A stretch of 6,857 bases of DNA from Acidobacteriota bacterium (GCA_016201195.1 JACQDI010000558.1:1-6857); one strand, 5' to 3'. Shown: positions 1-5,968, numbered from the stretch's first letter. The notes: generated by a model from the sequence alone, not told the origin. A program made the numbers and translations.

Positions 1-1
1 C

Positions 2-1234
2 GCGGGCAGCCTGTTCGCCGGCGGCGAAAACGCGTACAAGATCGGCTTCGCCGCGCTGTGGCAGCCGGCCGGCGGCTGGCTAGGACTGATCGTGATCGCG
101 CTGGTCGCCGCGAGGGCCCGCCGCTTCAGCCAGTTCACCGTGCCCGACCTGCTCGAATCCCGCTACAACCCGACCGCGCGGCTGCTGGCCACCGTGGCCA
201 TCGTCGCCTCTTACACGATGATTGTCAGCTACCAGCTCAAGGCCGGCGGCGACGTGCTGCACCTGATCTTCCCCGAAGTCGGCCGCACTCGGGGGATGTA
301 CATCATCGCCTCCTTCATCATTACCCTCACGGCCCTGGCGGGCATGGCTTCGGTCGCCTACGTGGACCTGGTGATCGGCCTGCTGGTCACGATCACCGCC
401 GTCATCGCCCTGCCGGTGGCCATCGGGAACGTTGGCGGTTGGGCGGAGATCCGCCGGGCGTTGCCGGCGGACCACTTCACCGTTTTCGGCTCGGTCACCC
501 CTGCCACCGCCTGGGGCTACCTGCTGCCCACCTTTTTGCTGCTCGTGGGCAACCAGGGTATGTATCAGAAATTCTTCTCGGCCAAGACCGAGCGGGACGC
601 GAAGCTGGCGGTATTCGGATGGATCGCCGGCACGACCGTGCTGGAGGTGGTGATCGTCGCCATCGCCGTGGTGGGCAGCGCGAGATTCAAGCTCGAGAAC
701 GCGCGCGAGATCATCCCCACCACCGCGCGGCTGGGGCTGCCGTCCGTGTTGGGGGCGATCCTGCTCGGCGGCATCTTCGCCAAAGTCATTTCCACAGGCA
801 ACAACTACCTGTTCTCACCGTCCAGCAACCTGATTCACGATGTGTATGGGCGTTTTGTGCGGCCGCAGGCGGGCGACCGCGAGATCCTGATCGTGTCGCG
901 TCTGATAGTGGTGCTGCTGGGAGCCTTCGCGCTGGTGCAGGGAGCGTACCTGGAGTCGATTCTGCGGGCGTCGCTCTACGCTTACACCGTGTATGGGGCA
1001 GCGGTGACCCCGGCCGTGATGGCAGTGTTTTTCTGGAAACGAGCGACTCCCCAAGGGGCGGTCAGCTCCATTGTTCTGGGCACGATCTTGACGATTGCCT
1101 GGAACCTGGTGCCGGGCTGGAAAGAGATGATCGAGCCGGTCTACCCGGCTCTCATCGCGTCCATCGTAAGCCTGGTAACGGTGAGCCTGATGACGCCGTC
1201 GCCAACAGAAGAAAAGTTGAGGCCCTTTATATGA
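2..1234 (+). CDS. Sodium:solute symporter (SSS family), C-terminal part, cut by left edge
   Basis: This is an inner-membrane Na+-driven importer of the solute:sodium symporter family (PutP/vSGLT fold). The frame is open from base 2, so about 410 residues are visible and perhaps 70-100 N-terminal residues, including the first helices, lie outside. Seen: a GGENAY segment at the left edge, the loop FTVPDLLESRYN typical of the region after an early helix, many hydrophobic helices, and the family signature GNQGMYQKFFSAK (around 548-588) followed by DAKLAVFGW. The helix AKVISTGNNYLFSPSSN (779-829) aligns with the vSGLT helix that supplies Na2-site hydroxyls. Ser at 791-793 and Thr at 794-796 occupy those positions. 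The substrate cannot be read from the sequence. The stop TGA (1232-1234) overlaps the ATG of the peptidase gene, so the two are probably co-translated, which suggests a peptide- or amino-acid-like solute (inference). Confidence 0.9.
   Translation, partial: AGSLFAGGENAYKIGFAALWQPAGGWLGLIVIALVAARARRFSQFTVPDLLESRYNPTARLLATVAIVASYTMIVSYQLKAGGDVLHLIFPEVGRTRGMYIIASFIITLTALAGMASVAYVDLVIGLLVTITAVIALPVAIGNVGGWAEIRRALPADHFTVFGSVTPATAWGYLLPTFLLLVGNQGMYQKFFSAKTERDAKLAVFGWIAGTTVLEVVIVAIAVVGSARFKLENAREIIPTTARLGLPSVLGAILLGGIFAKVISTGNNYLFSPSSNLIHDVYGRFVRPQAGDREILIVSRLIVVLLGAFALVQGAYLESILRASLYAYTVYGAAVTPAVMAVFFWKRATPQGAVSSIVLGTILTIAWNLVPGWKEMIEPVYPALIASIVSLVTVSLMTPSPTEEKLRPFI
1219..1222 (+). promoter_or_regulatory. 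Ribosome binding site of the M24 peptidase gene
   Basis: The bases GAGG lie inside the last codons of the symporter gene, 8 bases before the ATG at 1231. The match to the anti-Shine-Dalgarno sequence is short but well spaced. Together with the ATGA overlap it supports initiation at 1231 rather than at any upstream codon in the open frame. Confidence 0.5.
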
Positions 1235-2403
1235 ATCTTACTGGAATCCAAGCCGAGTTGCGCGCCCAGAAGCTGGACGGGTGGCTGTTCTTTGATCACC
1301 ACCAGCGCGATCCGATCGCGTATCGGGTGCTGGGGTTCGCGCCGCGCCGGCACGTGACCCGGCGCTGGTATTACCTGCTGCCCGCTGAGGGCGAGCCGGT
1401 AAAGCTGGTGCACCGCATCGAGAGCTGGATGCTCGACGCGCTGCCCGGCGAGCGCCGGGTCTACTCCGGCTGGCGCGAGCTGCGCGACGAGCTGGGCCGG
1501 ATGCTCGGCGGCAGAAAGCGCGTGGCCATGCAGTACTCGCCCGACTGCATGATCCCGTATGTGTCGCTGGTGGACGCGGGGACGGTGGAGCTGGTGCGGG
1601 GCCTGGGCGCGGAGGTAGAAAGCTCCGCCGGACTCGTCCAGCGGTTCGAAGCCTGCTGGAGCCCGGAGCAGCTCGAGATGCACCTCGAAGCCGGGCGGCG
1701 CGTCGACGTGGTGCGACGGGAGGCCTTCGGGGAGATCGGGCGCCGCGTGCGCGCCGAGGGTTCGGTCCAGGAGGTGGCCATCCGCGACTTCGTTCGGGAG
1801 CGGTTCCGCGAGCAGGGTCTAGTCACCGACGACGGCCCCATCGTCGGCGTCAACGCCAACAGCGCCAATCCGCACTACGAGCCCAGCCCGGATTGCACTT
1901 CACCCATCCATGCCGGCGACTTCGTGCTGCTCGACATGTGGGCCAAGCTGGATCGCCCGGGGGCGGTCTACTACGACATCACCTGGACTGGCTTTGCGGG
2001 CCCCGAGCCACCCGCCGCCATCCGCGAGATCTTCACCATCGTGCGCGGGGCGCGCGACGCGGCGGTCGAGTTCATCCAGTCGGCTGTGCGCGCGGGACGC
2101 CCGGTCTGCGGCTATCAGGTGGACGACGTCGCGCGCGGCCACATCAGCGGCCGCGGCCATGCCGAGCATTTCACCCACCGCACCGGCCACTCCATCGGCG
2201 AGGAGGTCCACGGCAACGGCGCTAATATGGACAACCTGGAAACCCACGACGGGCGGCTGCTGGTGCCCGGCACCTGCTTCTCGATTGAGCCCGGCATCTA
2301 CCTGCCCGAGTTCGGCGTCCGCTCGGAGGTCAATGTGTATGTCGGCGAGCGGGAGGCGCGCGTCACCGGAGAAGCACAGAGCGAGATTGTGGTGATCGAA
2401 TAA
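1231..2403 (+). CDS. M24 family metallopeptidase (Xaa-Pro aminopeptidase/dipeptidase type)
   Basis: This 390-residue, probably cytoplasmic, dinuclear-metal peptidase is predicted to cleave N-terminal X-Pro bonds. Residues 1 to ~150 form a creatinase-like N-terminal domain. From ~155 onward comes the pita-bread M24 domain. All five metal ligands are visible: D235 (LLDMW), D249 (YYDIT), H320 (GHSIG), E353 (SIEPG) and E366 (RSEVN). The accessory histidines H215 (NPHYEP) and H327 (EEVHG) are also present. There is no signal peptide. The start ATG at 1231 is chosen because it overlaps the symporter stop as ATGA and has a GAGG core at 1219-1222, 8 bases upstream. The reading frame stays open back to base 58, but that upstream part is an out-of-frame shadow of the symporter. 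Length and motifs are those of a complete enzyme. Exact specificity (aminopeptidase, prolidase or a creatinase-like amidinohydrolase) is not settled by sequence; peptidase is most likely. Confidence 0.93.
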   Translation: MNLTGIQAELRAQKLDGWLFFDHHQRDPIAYRVLGFAPRRHVTRRWYYLLPAEGEPVKLVHRIESWMLDALPGERRVYSGWRELRDELGRMLGGRKRVAMQYSPDCMIPYVSLVDAGTVELVRGLGAEVESSAGLVQRFEACWSPEQLEMHLEAGRRVDVVRREAFGEIGRRVRAEGSVQEVAIRDFVRERFREQGLVTDDGPIVGVNANSANPHYEPSPDCTSPIHAGDFVLLDMWAKLDRPGAVYYDITWTGFAGPEPPAAIREIFTIVRGARDAAVEFIQSAVRAGRPVCGYQVDDVARGHISGRGHAEHFTHRTGHSIGEEVHGNGANMDNLETHDGRLLVPGTCFSIEPGIYLPEFGVRSEVNVYVGEREARVTGEAQSEIVVIE

Positions 2404-2404
2404 C

Positions 2405-2418
2405 AGTTTGCGGAAACT
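2405..2418. repeat. Small stem-loop between convergent genes
   Basis: AGTTT (2405-2409) and AAACT (2414-2418) pair perfectly around a GCGG loop, directly after the peptidase stop codon. The stem is only 5 bp and AT-rich, so it is weak alone. It sits next to the stronger hairpin at 2425-2444 in the 56-base gap between two convergent genes. Neither hairpin is followed by a clear T-tract, so a terminator role is inferred from position only. Confidence 0.3.
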
Positions 2419-2424
2419 CACATA

Positions 2425-2444
2425 CTGGCAGAACGTCCTGCCAG
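2425..2444. terminator. Candidate bidirectional terminator hairpin
   Basis: CTGGCAG (2425-2431) and CTGCCAG (2438-2444) form a perfect 7-bp stem with a six-base loop, AACGTC. The hairpin lies between the peptidase stop (2403) and the stop of the convergent glycosyltransferase gene (2460), where a terminator serving both strands would be expected. It lacks the run of T residues of a classical intrinsic terminator. It could therefore be a weak terminator, an mRNA 3'-end stabiliser, or a chance structure. Confidence 0.4.
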
Positions 2445-2459
2445 ACGGTGCGGTGACTG

Positions 2460-3962
2460 TCAACGCGGCGCCGGCGTCCAGAGTTGGATTCGGATTCTCC
2501 ACTCCGGCTGCGGCACGCCGGGGAACCAGTAGTGCTTCAACGGCGCGCTGCGGTCGGGATCCATGCGGGATTCGCGGTCCAGGCGCAGATGGGCGGAGGC
2601 ATAGGCCAGGAAATCTTGTTCCGAGGCAAGGGCATAAGCCAGCTTCGTGGTCGCCACGTAGAGGATTCTGCCGGACGGCCCCGGCTCCGCCCGGCGCCAG
2701 CCGTAGATAGAGACGAATGTGCGCCCGGCCCGGGACACGGGGTTCGAGGGAACGGTGGGTTCGGCCTGCCCTTGGGAAAACTGAGAAACATAAAAGTAAA
2801 ACGAGGGATGGTTGCAGATGATCACATCGCCCGGTTGAGACCATTCCATTACGCGGTTGACCGCCTCCGGCCAGGGCTCGGAATAGCGATGGGTGCCCTG
2901 GTAGCGACCGGTCACAATTCCCAGCCATCCCATCGCAAAGACCGCTGCGACCAGGGCCCCCGCCGGCCCGCGCCCGCTGGATCGCAGGAGGCTTGACAGA
3001 AACAGCAGAAGCCAGGGTCCAAACAGGCTGAGCCGGACGCCGGTCATGATCCCGGTTCCCAGCCCGATGACGAGGGGCGCCGCCAGCCACAGCAGGGACC
3101 GGCGGGAGGCCGCATCTCGCCATCCGAGCCAAAGCAGTCCGGCCGCGCCCGCAGCGGCGACCATGCCCGGCCAGGTCCACGGCGCAGCCATCTCGCTGGG
3201 CAGCAGGCTGTGGGCCATGTAGAGGCCCCTGGCAAGGGCAGGCAGGAGTGCGCCGCGCGGTCCAACTTCCCGCGAAAGCTTTCCCCACAGCTCGAGGACC
3301 AGGGGGGCGTAGGCCAGGCCAACGATGCCCACGGCGCCGAAAAACAGACCGAGGCGGCGCTTCTCCGGCCGCTCGAAGATGCACAGGTCCGCGCCCAACG
3401 CAGCCACGAAGACCCAACCGAAGTGATTGGTGTAAACAAGCAGGATCGCCCAAGCAGTGAAGCCGGCCAGGTGCAGCAGGCGTCCGCTGGATCGCCACAG
3501 AACGTAACACCAGGCGAGACCGGAAATCTCCAGCATGGTCAGCGCGTACCACCCGGCGGGGCGTCCCAGGAAGTAGCCGGACGGCCACGCCACGGCCAGG
3601 GCCAGCGCCATCCAGCGCCCGCCCCATAGCAACTGCGCCGTTTCAGCCACCATCCACAAGGCAACGCAATAGAACCCGATGGAGGGGACGCGCAGCAGCG
3701 CCAGAGATCCACCGGTCAGCCGTAGCCAGAAGTGCAGCACCAGCTCGCTGAGCGGGGGATGATGAAATTCCCCCGCTCCCGAAACCGCGGACGTGACCAG
3801 ATCCCGAACGCTCTTGTGGGCTAATCCCACCATCAGGGCTTCGTCGTCAAACACGGTGACGCGGGAGTTGGTCCACAGCAGAAAGATCCCGTACAGGATC
3901 AGCAGGCCGGCCGCCAGCCGCCGGTCCCGGCCAGCCGGATGTGAAATAATGAAATCATGCAT
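2460..3962 (-). CDS. Integral membrane glycosyltransferase, GT-C/ArnT-PMT (GT39) type
   Basis: This 500-residue multi-pass membrane protein is probably a polyprenyl-phosphate-sugar-dependent glycosyltransferase acting on the periplasmic side. After a short basic N-terminus, helix 1 (about residues 16-31) leads into a first external loop with the acidic motif DDEA (D39, D40, E41), and later FHHPPLSE (66-73), both typical of the ArnT/PMT superfamily. Roughly ten further hydrophobic segments follow, up to about residue 370. The last ~130 residues are soluble and include a QPGDVII stretch like those in related C-terminal domains. The chosen ATG (3962-3960) precedes helix 1 by a normal distance. 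The frame is open further upstream, to 4100, but that part lies antisense inside pyrE and looks like shadow. No clear Shine-Dalgarno is seen. The gene stands alone on this strand, so the acceptor (lipid A, protein, exopolysaccharide) cannot be deduced. Family assignment is firm at superfamily level only. Confidence 0.82.
   Translation of the reverse strand: MHDFIISHPAGRDRRLAAGLLILYGIFLLWTNSRVTVFDDEALMVGLAHKSVRDLVTSAVSGAGEFHHPPLSELVLHFWLRLTGGSLALLRVPSIGFYCVALWMVAETAQLLWGGRWMALALAVAWPSGYFLGRPAGWYALTMLEISGLAWCYVLWRSSGRLLHLAGFTAWAILLVYTNHFGWVFVAALGADLCIFERPEKRRLGLFFGAVGIVGLAYAPLVLELWGKLSREVGPRGALLPALARGLYMAHSLLPSEMAAPWTWPGMVAAAGAAGLLWLGWRDAASRRSLLWLAAPLVIGLGTGIMTGVRLSLFGPWLLLFLSSLLRSSGRGPAGALVAAVFAMGWLGIVTGRYQGTHRYSEPWPEAVNRVMEWSQPGDVIICNHPSFYFYVSQFSQGQAEPTVPSNPVSRAGRTFVSIYGWRRAEPGPSGRILYVATTKLAYALASEQDFLAYASAHLRLDRESRMDPDRSAPLKHYWFPGVPQPEWRIRIQLWTPAPR
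3942..3950 (+). promoter_or_regulatory. Candidate extended -10 element for pyrE (leaderless start)
   Basis: TGAAATAAT matches the extended -10 consensus TGnTATAAT at all but one defined position. It stands out as an AT-rich patch in GC-rich surroundings. Its last base is 7 bases before the A of the pyrE ATG at 3957, so transcription would begin at or beside the start codon. No Shine-Dalgarno precedes that ATG, which fits a leaderless mRNA. I see no convincing -35 box. The element lies inside the 5' coding part of the divergent glycosyltransferase gene. Confidence 0.35.
3957..3962. other. Shared start-codon palindrome ATGCAT of two divergent genes
   Basis: ATG at 3957-3959 starts the PyrE-like gene on the + strand. 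The complementary ATG at 3962-3960 starts the glycosyltransferase gene on the - strand. The two predicted coding regions thus overlap by six bases, head to head. If both starts are right, each gene's promoter must lie inside the other's coding sequence, or beside its own start codon in a leaderless arrangement. Confidence 0.5.
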
Positions 3963-4568
3963 CTTCTGCCCACGCAAGAGGAGATCCTCCGCATTCTGAG
4001 GGAAACGGGGGCGCTGCGATGGGGCCATTTTGAGCTCTCCACCGGCAGGCACACCAACCAATTCTTGCAGTTGCCGCTCGCTTTGCGCTACTACCAGCAC
4101 AGCCGGACGCTCAGCGTGGCCCTCAGCCGGCTGTTGCGCTCGAACCCCGAGATTGCCTCGCTGGTTCCGGAGCTAAGCATCGTCACGCCGGCCTCGGGAG
4201 GCCTGCCGGTGGCGTTTGGCGTCGGCGAGGCGCTGCGGTGCCGCCAGGTGTATTGGGCCGAGAACGAGGAGGGCCGGCTCCGGTTTCGCCAATACATGGA
4301 GAGCCACCATGGCGAGAAGGTCGTGCTGGTGGACGATACTCTGCGCACGGGCAGAAAGCTGCGGGAACTGAAGACGCTGCTCGAGTCGGGCGGCGCCGCG
4401 ATTCTGGCCGTGGCGGTGGTCATCCTGCAGCCGCACACCGGCGAGCGCCTGGAATTTGACCATATTCCCATTTACAGCCTGGCCAAGCTCGAGGCGGAGC
4501 GCTATCCGGACGCCGCCGGTTGCCGGATGTGCCACGCCGGTGAGACCCTGGAACGAGTTCGAAGCTGA
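3957..4568 (+). CDS. pyrE: Orotate phosphoribosyltransferase-like protein (PyrE family)
   Basis: This 203-residue type I phosphoribosyltransferase is predicted to transfer the phosphoribosyl group of PRPP to orotate, giving OMP in pyrimidine synthesis. Seen: an N-terminal hood with GHFELSTGRHTNQF (23-36), SIVTPASGGLPVAFG (74-88) in the core, the PRPP-binding segment VVLVDDTLRTG (122-132), and a C-terminal pair CRMC (189-192) followed by G195, like the CxxC tail of some short-type OPRTs. The start at 3957 is forced, since a TGA lies in frame at 3942-3944. No Shine-Dalgarno precedes it. Odd points: the flexible-loop region (WAENEEGRLRFRQ) lacks the lysines usual in OPRTs, having WAEN where I would expect AEK, and the PRPP loop reads DDTLRTG rather than the commoner D-V-x-T-T/A-G. 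It may therefore be a divergent OPRT clade or another phosphoribosyltransferase. The secreted BON gene follows after 21 bases. Confidence 0.78.
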   Translation: MHLLPTQEEILRILRETGALRWGHFELSTGRHTNQFLQLPLALRYYQHSRTLSVALSRLLRSNPEIASLVPELSIVTPASGGLPVAFGVGEALRCRQVYWAENEEGRLRFRQYMESHHGEKVVLVDDTLRTGRKLRELKTLLESGGAAILAVAVVILQPHTGERLEFDHIPIYSLAKLEAERYPDAAGCRMCHAGETLERVRS

Positions 4569-4580
4569 AAAGTCTTGAAA

Positions 4581-4587
4581 GGAGAGG
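4581..4587 (+). promoter_or_regulatory. Strong ribosome binding site of the BON-protein gene
   Basis: GGAGAGG ends 2 bases before the ATG at 4590, and with the preceding AAA it gives AAAGGAG, an excellent Shine-Dalgarno core about 5-6 bases from the ATG. This decides the start at 4590 over the in-frame TTG at 4575, which lacks such a signal and would place the Shine-Dalgarno inside the coding region. Confidence 0.6.
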
Positions 4588-4589
4588 TT

Positions 4590-5057
4590 ATGAAAACCAC
4601 ATCGTCCAAGATCGCGTTGACCACCGTTGTGGCGCTCATGTGCTTCCCTGCTGCCTCCTGGTGTCTGGGGCCGCAGCGTCCGGCGTCGGCGCGCGCGCAA
4701 GAGCGGCTCATCAAAGAAGTGCGGCATGAGCTGGTCATGCTGCCCTACTACGGGGTCTTTGACAACCTCACCTACCGCGTCGACGGCTACAACGTCGAGC
4801 TGTCAGGCCAGGTGACCCGGCCGACCTTGAAGACCGACGCCGAGCGAGTGGTGAAGAAGATTGAGGGCGTCGAAAAACTTGTCAACAACATCGAGGTGCT
4901 GCCGGTCTCGCCCAATGATGAGCGGCTGCGCCTCGCTGTCTACCGAGCCGTTTACGGCCATACGGCGCTGAACCGCTATTCGCTGCAAGCGGTCCCGCCG
5001 ATCCACATCATCGTGAAGAACGGCAACGTCACGCTGGAAGGCACGGTGGCTACCTAA
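4590..5057 (+). CDS. Secreted tandem BON-domain protein, truncated by an in-frame TAA
   Basis: This predicted exported protein has 155 residues as encoded. Residues 1 to ~25 look like a signal peptide: a Lys near the start, a hydrophobic core, and an AASWC end that is not a good lipobox. The first BON domain spans about 37-105 and is complete, with the YNVELSGQV strand, a helix rich in charged residues, and GVEKLVNNIEVLP. A second BON repeat begins at about 110, with IHIIVKNGNVTLEGTVAT (138-155), and stops at TAA 5055-5057, before its last helix and strand. BON domains are small alpha/beta modules of periplasmic or outer-membrane proteins, linked to membrane or surface binding (OsmY-like). 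No enzymatic residues are expected. The 27 codons after the TAA continue the domain in the same frame, so the stop looks like a recent lesion or an error. It is probably co-transcribed with pyrE upstream and the hydrolase downstream. Confidence 0.85.
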   Translation: MKTTSSKIALTTVVALMCFPAASWCLGPQRPASARAQERLIKEVRHELVMLPYYGVFDNLTYRVDGYNVELSGQVTRPTLKTDAERVVKKIEGVEKLVNNIEVLPVSPNDERLRLAVYRAVYGHTALNRYSLQAVPPIHIIVKNGNVTLEGTVAT

Positions 5058-5141
5058 GGCGACCGCAACATCGCCAAGATCCAGGCCAACTCGGTGCCCG
5101 GCGTGTTTAGCGTGACCAACAACCTGAAGACGGAAAAATAG
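5058..5141 (+). pseudogene. Severed C-terminal tail of the BON-protein gene
   Basis: Read in the same frame as the BON gene, this stretch encodes 27 residues, beginning GDRNIAK and ending in VPGVFSVTNNL plus KTEK, then TAG at 5139-5141. VPGVFSVTNNL is the typical last strand of a BON repeat and mirrors GVEKLVNNIEV of the first repeat in this same protein. Removing only the TAA at 5055-5057 would join it to the upstream gene without any frameshift, giving a 183-residue protein. It has no start codon or ribosome binding site of its own, so it is either untranslated now or reached only by readthrough. Confidence 0.75.
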
Positions 5142-5150
5142 GCGATCGCC
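5141..5150. repeat. Perfect 10-base palindrome GGCGATCGCC
   Basis: The palindrome lies in the 13-base gap between the distal BON-frame stop (5139-5141) and the GTG of the hydrolase gene (5155). It could fold only as a tiny hairpin, or act as a protein site. It overlaps the region where a Shine-Dalgarno would be expected. I see only one copy in the window, so it may be chance in GC-rich DNA. Confidence 0.3.
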
Positions 5151-5154
5151 GCCC

Positions 5155-5958
5155 GTGCCCCGCGTGCCCAAATTCGTCGGCTGGCCGCTCCTGGCCGCCT
5201 GGACCTACGGCGTGTTGTCGTTTCTGGCCAACCGGGCGGCTTATTACCCGCTCAAGTTCCCGCAGGGCTTCTGGAAGATCCAACAGCACCTGGGCGCCCA
5301 GGATCTGTGGCTGCGCGCAGCCGACGGGGTACGCCTGCACGCCTGGTGGATCCCGGCGCCGGAGGCGCGTGTGGCGACGCTCTACCTGCACGGCAACGGC
5401 GGCAACCTGACTTTTCGCGCAGACGCGATGCAGGCGATCCCCAGTGCCGGTTCCTCGCTGCTCATGCTCGACTATCGCGGGTACGGGAGGAGCCAAGGCA
5501 GCCCCAGCGAGAAGGGTCTCTACGCCGACGCCGAGGCGGGCTACCAGCATCTGCTGGCCGCTGGTTACGCGCCCGAGCGCATCGTGGTGTACGGCGAGTC
5601 ACTGGGGACGGCGGTGGCGGTGGACCTGGCCGCACGGCACAAAGTCGCCGGCGTGGTGCTGCAGGCCCCCTTCACCTCGGCGCGCGACGTGGCGTGGCGG
5701 GTGCTCCCGTTGCTCGGGCCGATGCTGGTGTGGGGGTTCGACTCGAAGCGCAAGATCCCCGGCATCGGCGTCCCGCTGCTCATCCTGCACGGCGACCGCG
5801 ACGAGGTGATCGCCTTCGACCTGGGCCGCGCTCTGTTTGCGGCGGCGCGCGAGCCCAAGTGGTTCTGGACGGTGCGCGGCGCGGGGCACAATGACTTGAT
5901 CGAGGTAGCCGGGGCCGAGTACGCTCAGCGGCTGCGTGAGTTTTACGGGCGGTTATAG
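5155..5958 (+). CDS. Membrane-anchored alpha/beta hydrolase (BEM46/YfhR type)
   Basis: This is a 267-residue serine hydrolase of the alpha/beta fold. Residues ~7-25 (FVGWPLLAAW onward) form a hydrophobic N-terminal segment, likely an uncleaved membrane anchor. The catalytic domain follows with the oxyanion loop HGNGGN (79-84), DYRGYGRS, the nucleophile elbow GESLG with S149, the acid D216 in HGDRDEV, and the base H245 in GAGHND. All three catalytic residues are present and the length is normal for BEM46-like proteins, whose natural substrates are mostly unknown (esters or acyl groups). The start is GTG at 5155. A second in-frame GTG at 5164 is an alternative, and neither has a strong ribosome binding site. 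It lies 13 bases after the distal BON-frame stop but 97 bases after the premature TAA, so any translational coupling to the BON gene would now be lost. It is convergent with the next gene, with a 10-base gap. Confidence 0.87.
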   Translation: MPRVPKFVGWPLLAAWTYGVLSFLANRAAYYPLKFPQGFWKIQQHLGAQDLWLRAADGVRLHAWWIPAPEARVATLYLHGNGGNLTFRADAMQAIPSAGSSLLMLDYRGYGRSQGSPSEKGLYADAEAGYQHLLAAGYAPERIVVYGESLGTAVAVDLAARHKVAGVVLQAPFTSARDVAWRVLPLLGPMLVWGFDSKRKIPGIGVPLLILHGDRDEVIAFDLGRALFAAAREPKWFWTVRGAGHNDLIEVAGAEYAQRLREFYGRL

Positions 5959-5968
5959 CTGCCTAAGC

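Noticed and set aside
58..1230. A 391-codon open frame running in frame with, and upstream of, the M24 peptidase, suggesting a 781-residue fusion protein.
   Set aside because: Its translation is Arg/Gly/His-rich without domains, and it lies one frame off the clearly recognisable symporter. It is a high-GC shadow; the peptidase starts at 1231.
1900..3627. A 575-codon open frame on the - strand spanning the end of the peptidase gene and most of the glycosyltransferase gene.
   Set aside because: It is out of frame with the membrane glycosyltransferase, has Arg/Pro/Gly-biased composition and no motifs, and crosses a convergent gene boundary.
3963..4100. A 46-codon N-terminal extension of the glycosyltransferase frame into the pyrE gene, with a possible ATG at 4028.
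   Set aside because: The extra residues are hydrophilic and not family-like, would lie antisense to the conserved PyrE N-terminus, and are not needed before helix 1.
4575..4589. TTG at 4575 as an earlier start for the BON protein.
   Set aside because: It would place the good GGAGAGG ribosome binding site inside the coding region and put charged residues in front of a well-formed signal peptide starting at 4590.
5141..5150. GGCGATCGCC contains the octamer GCGATCGC, the cyanobacterial HIP1 repeat.
   Set aside because: I see only one copy in about 6.9 kb, whereas HIP1 genomes carry many, and the genes do not look cyanobacterial.
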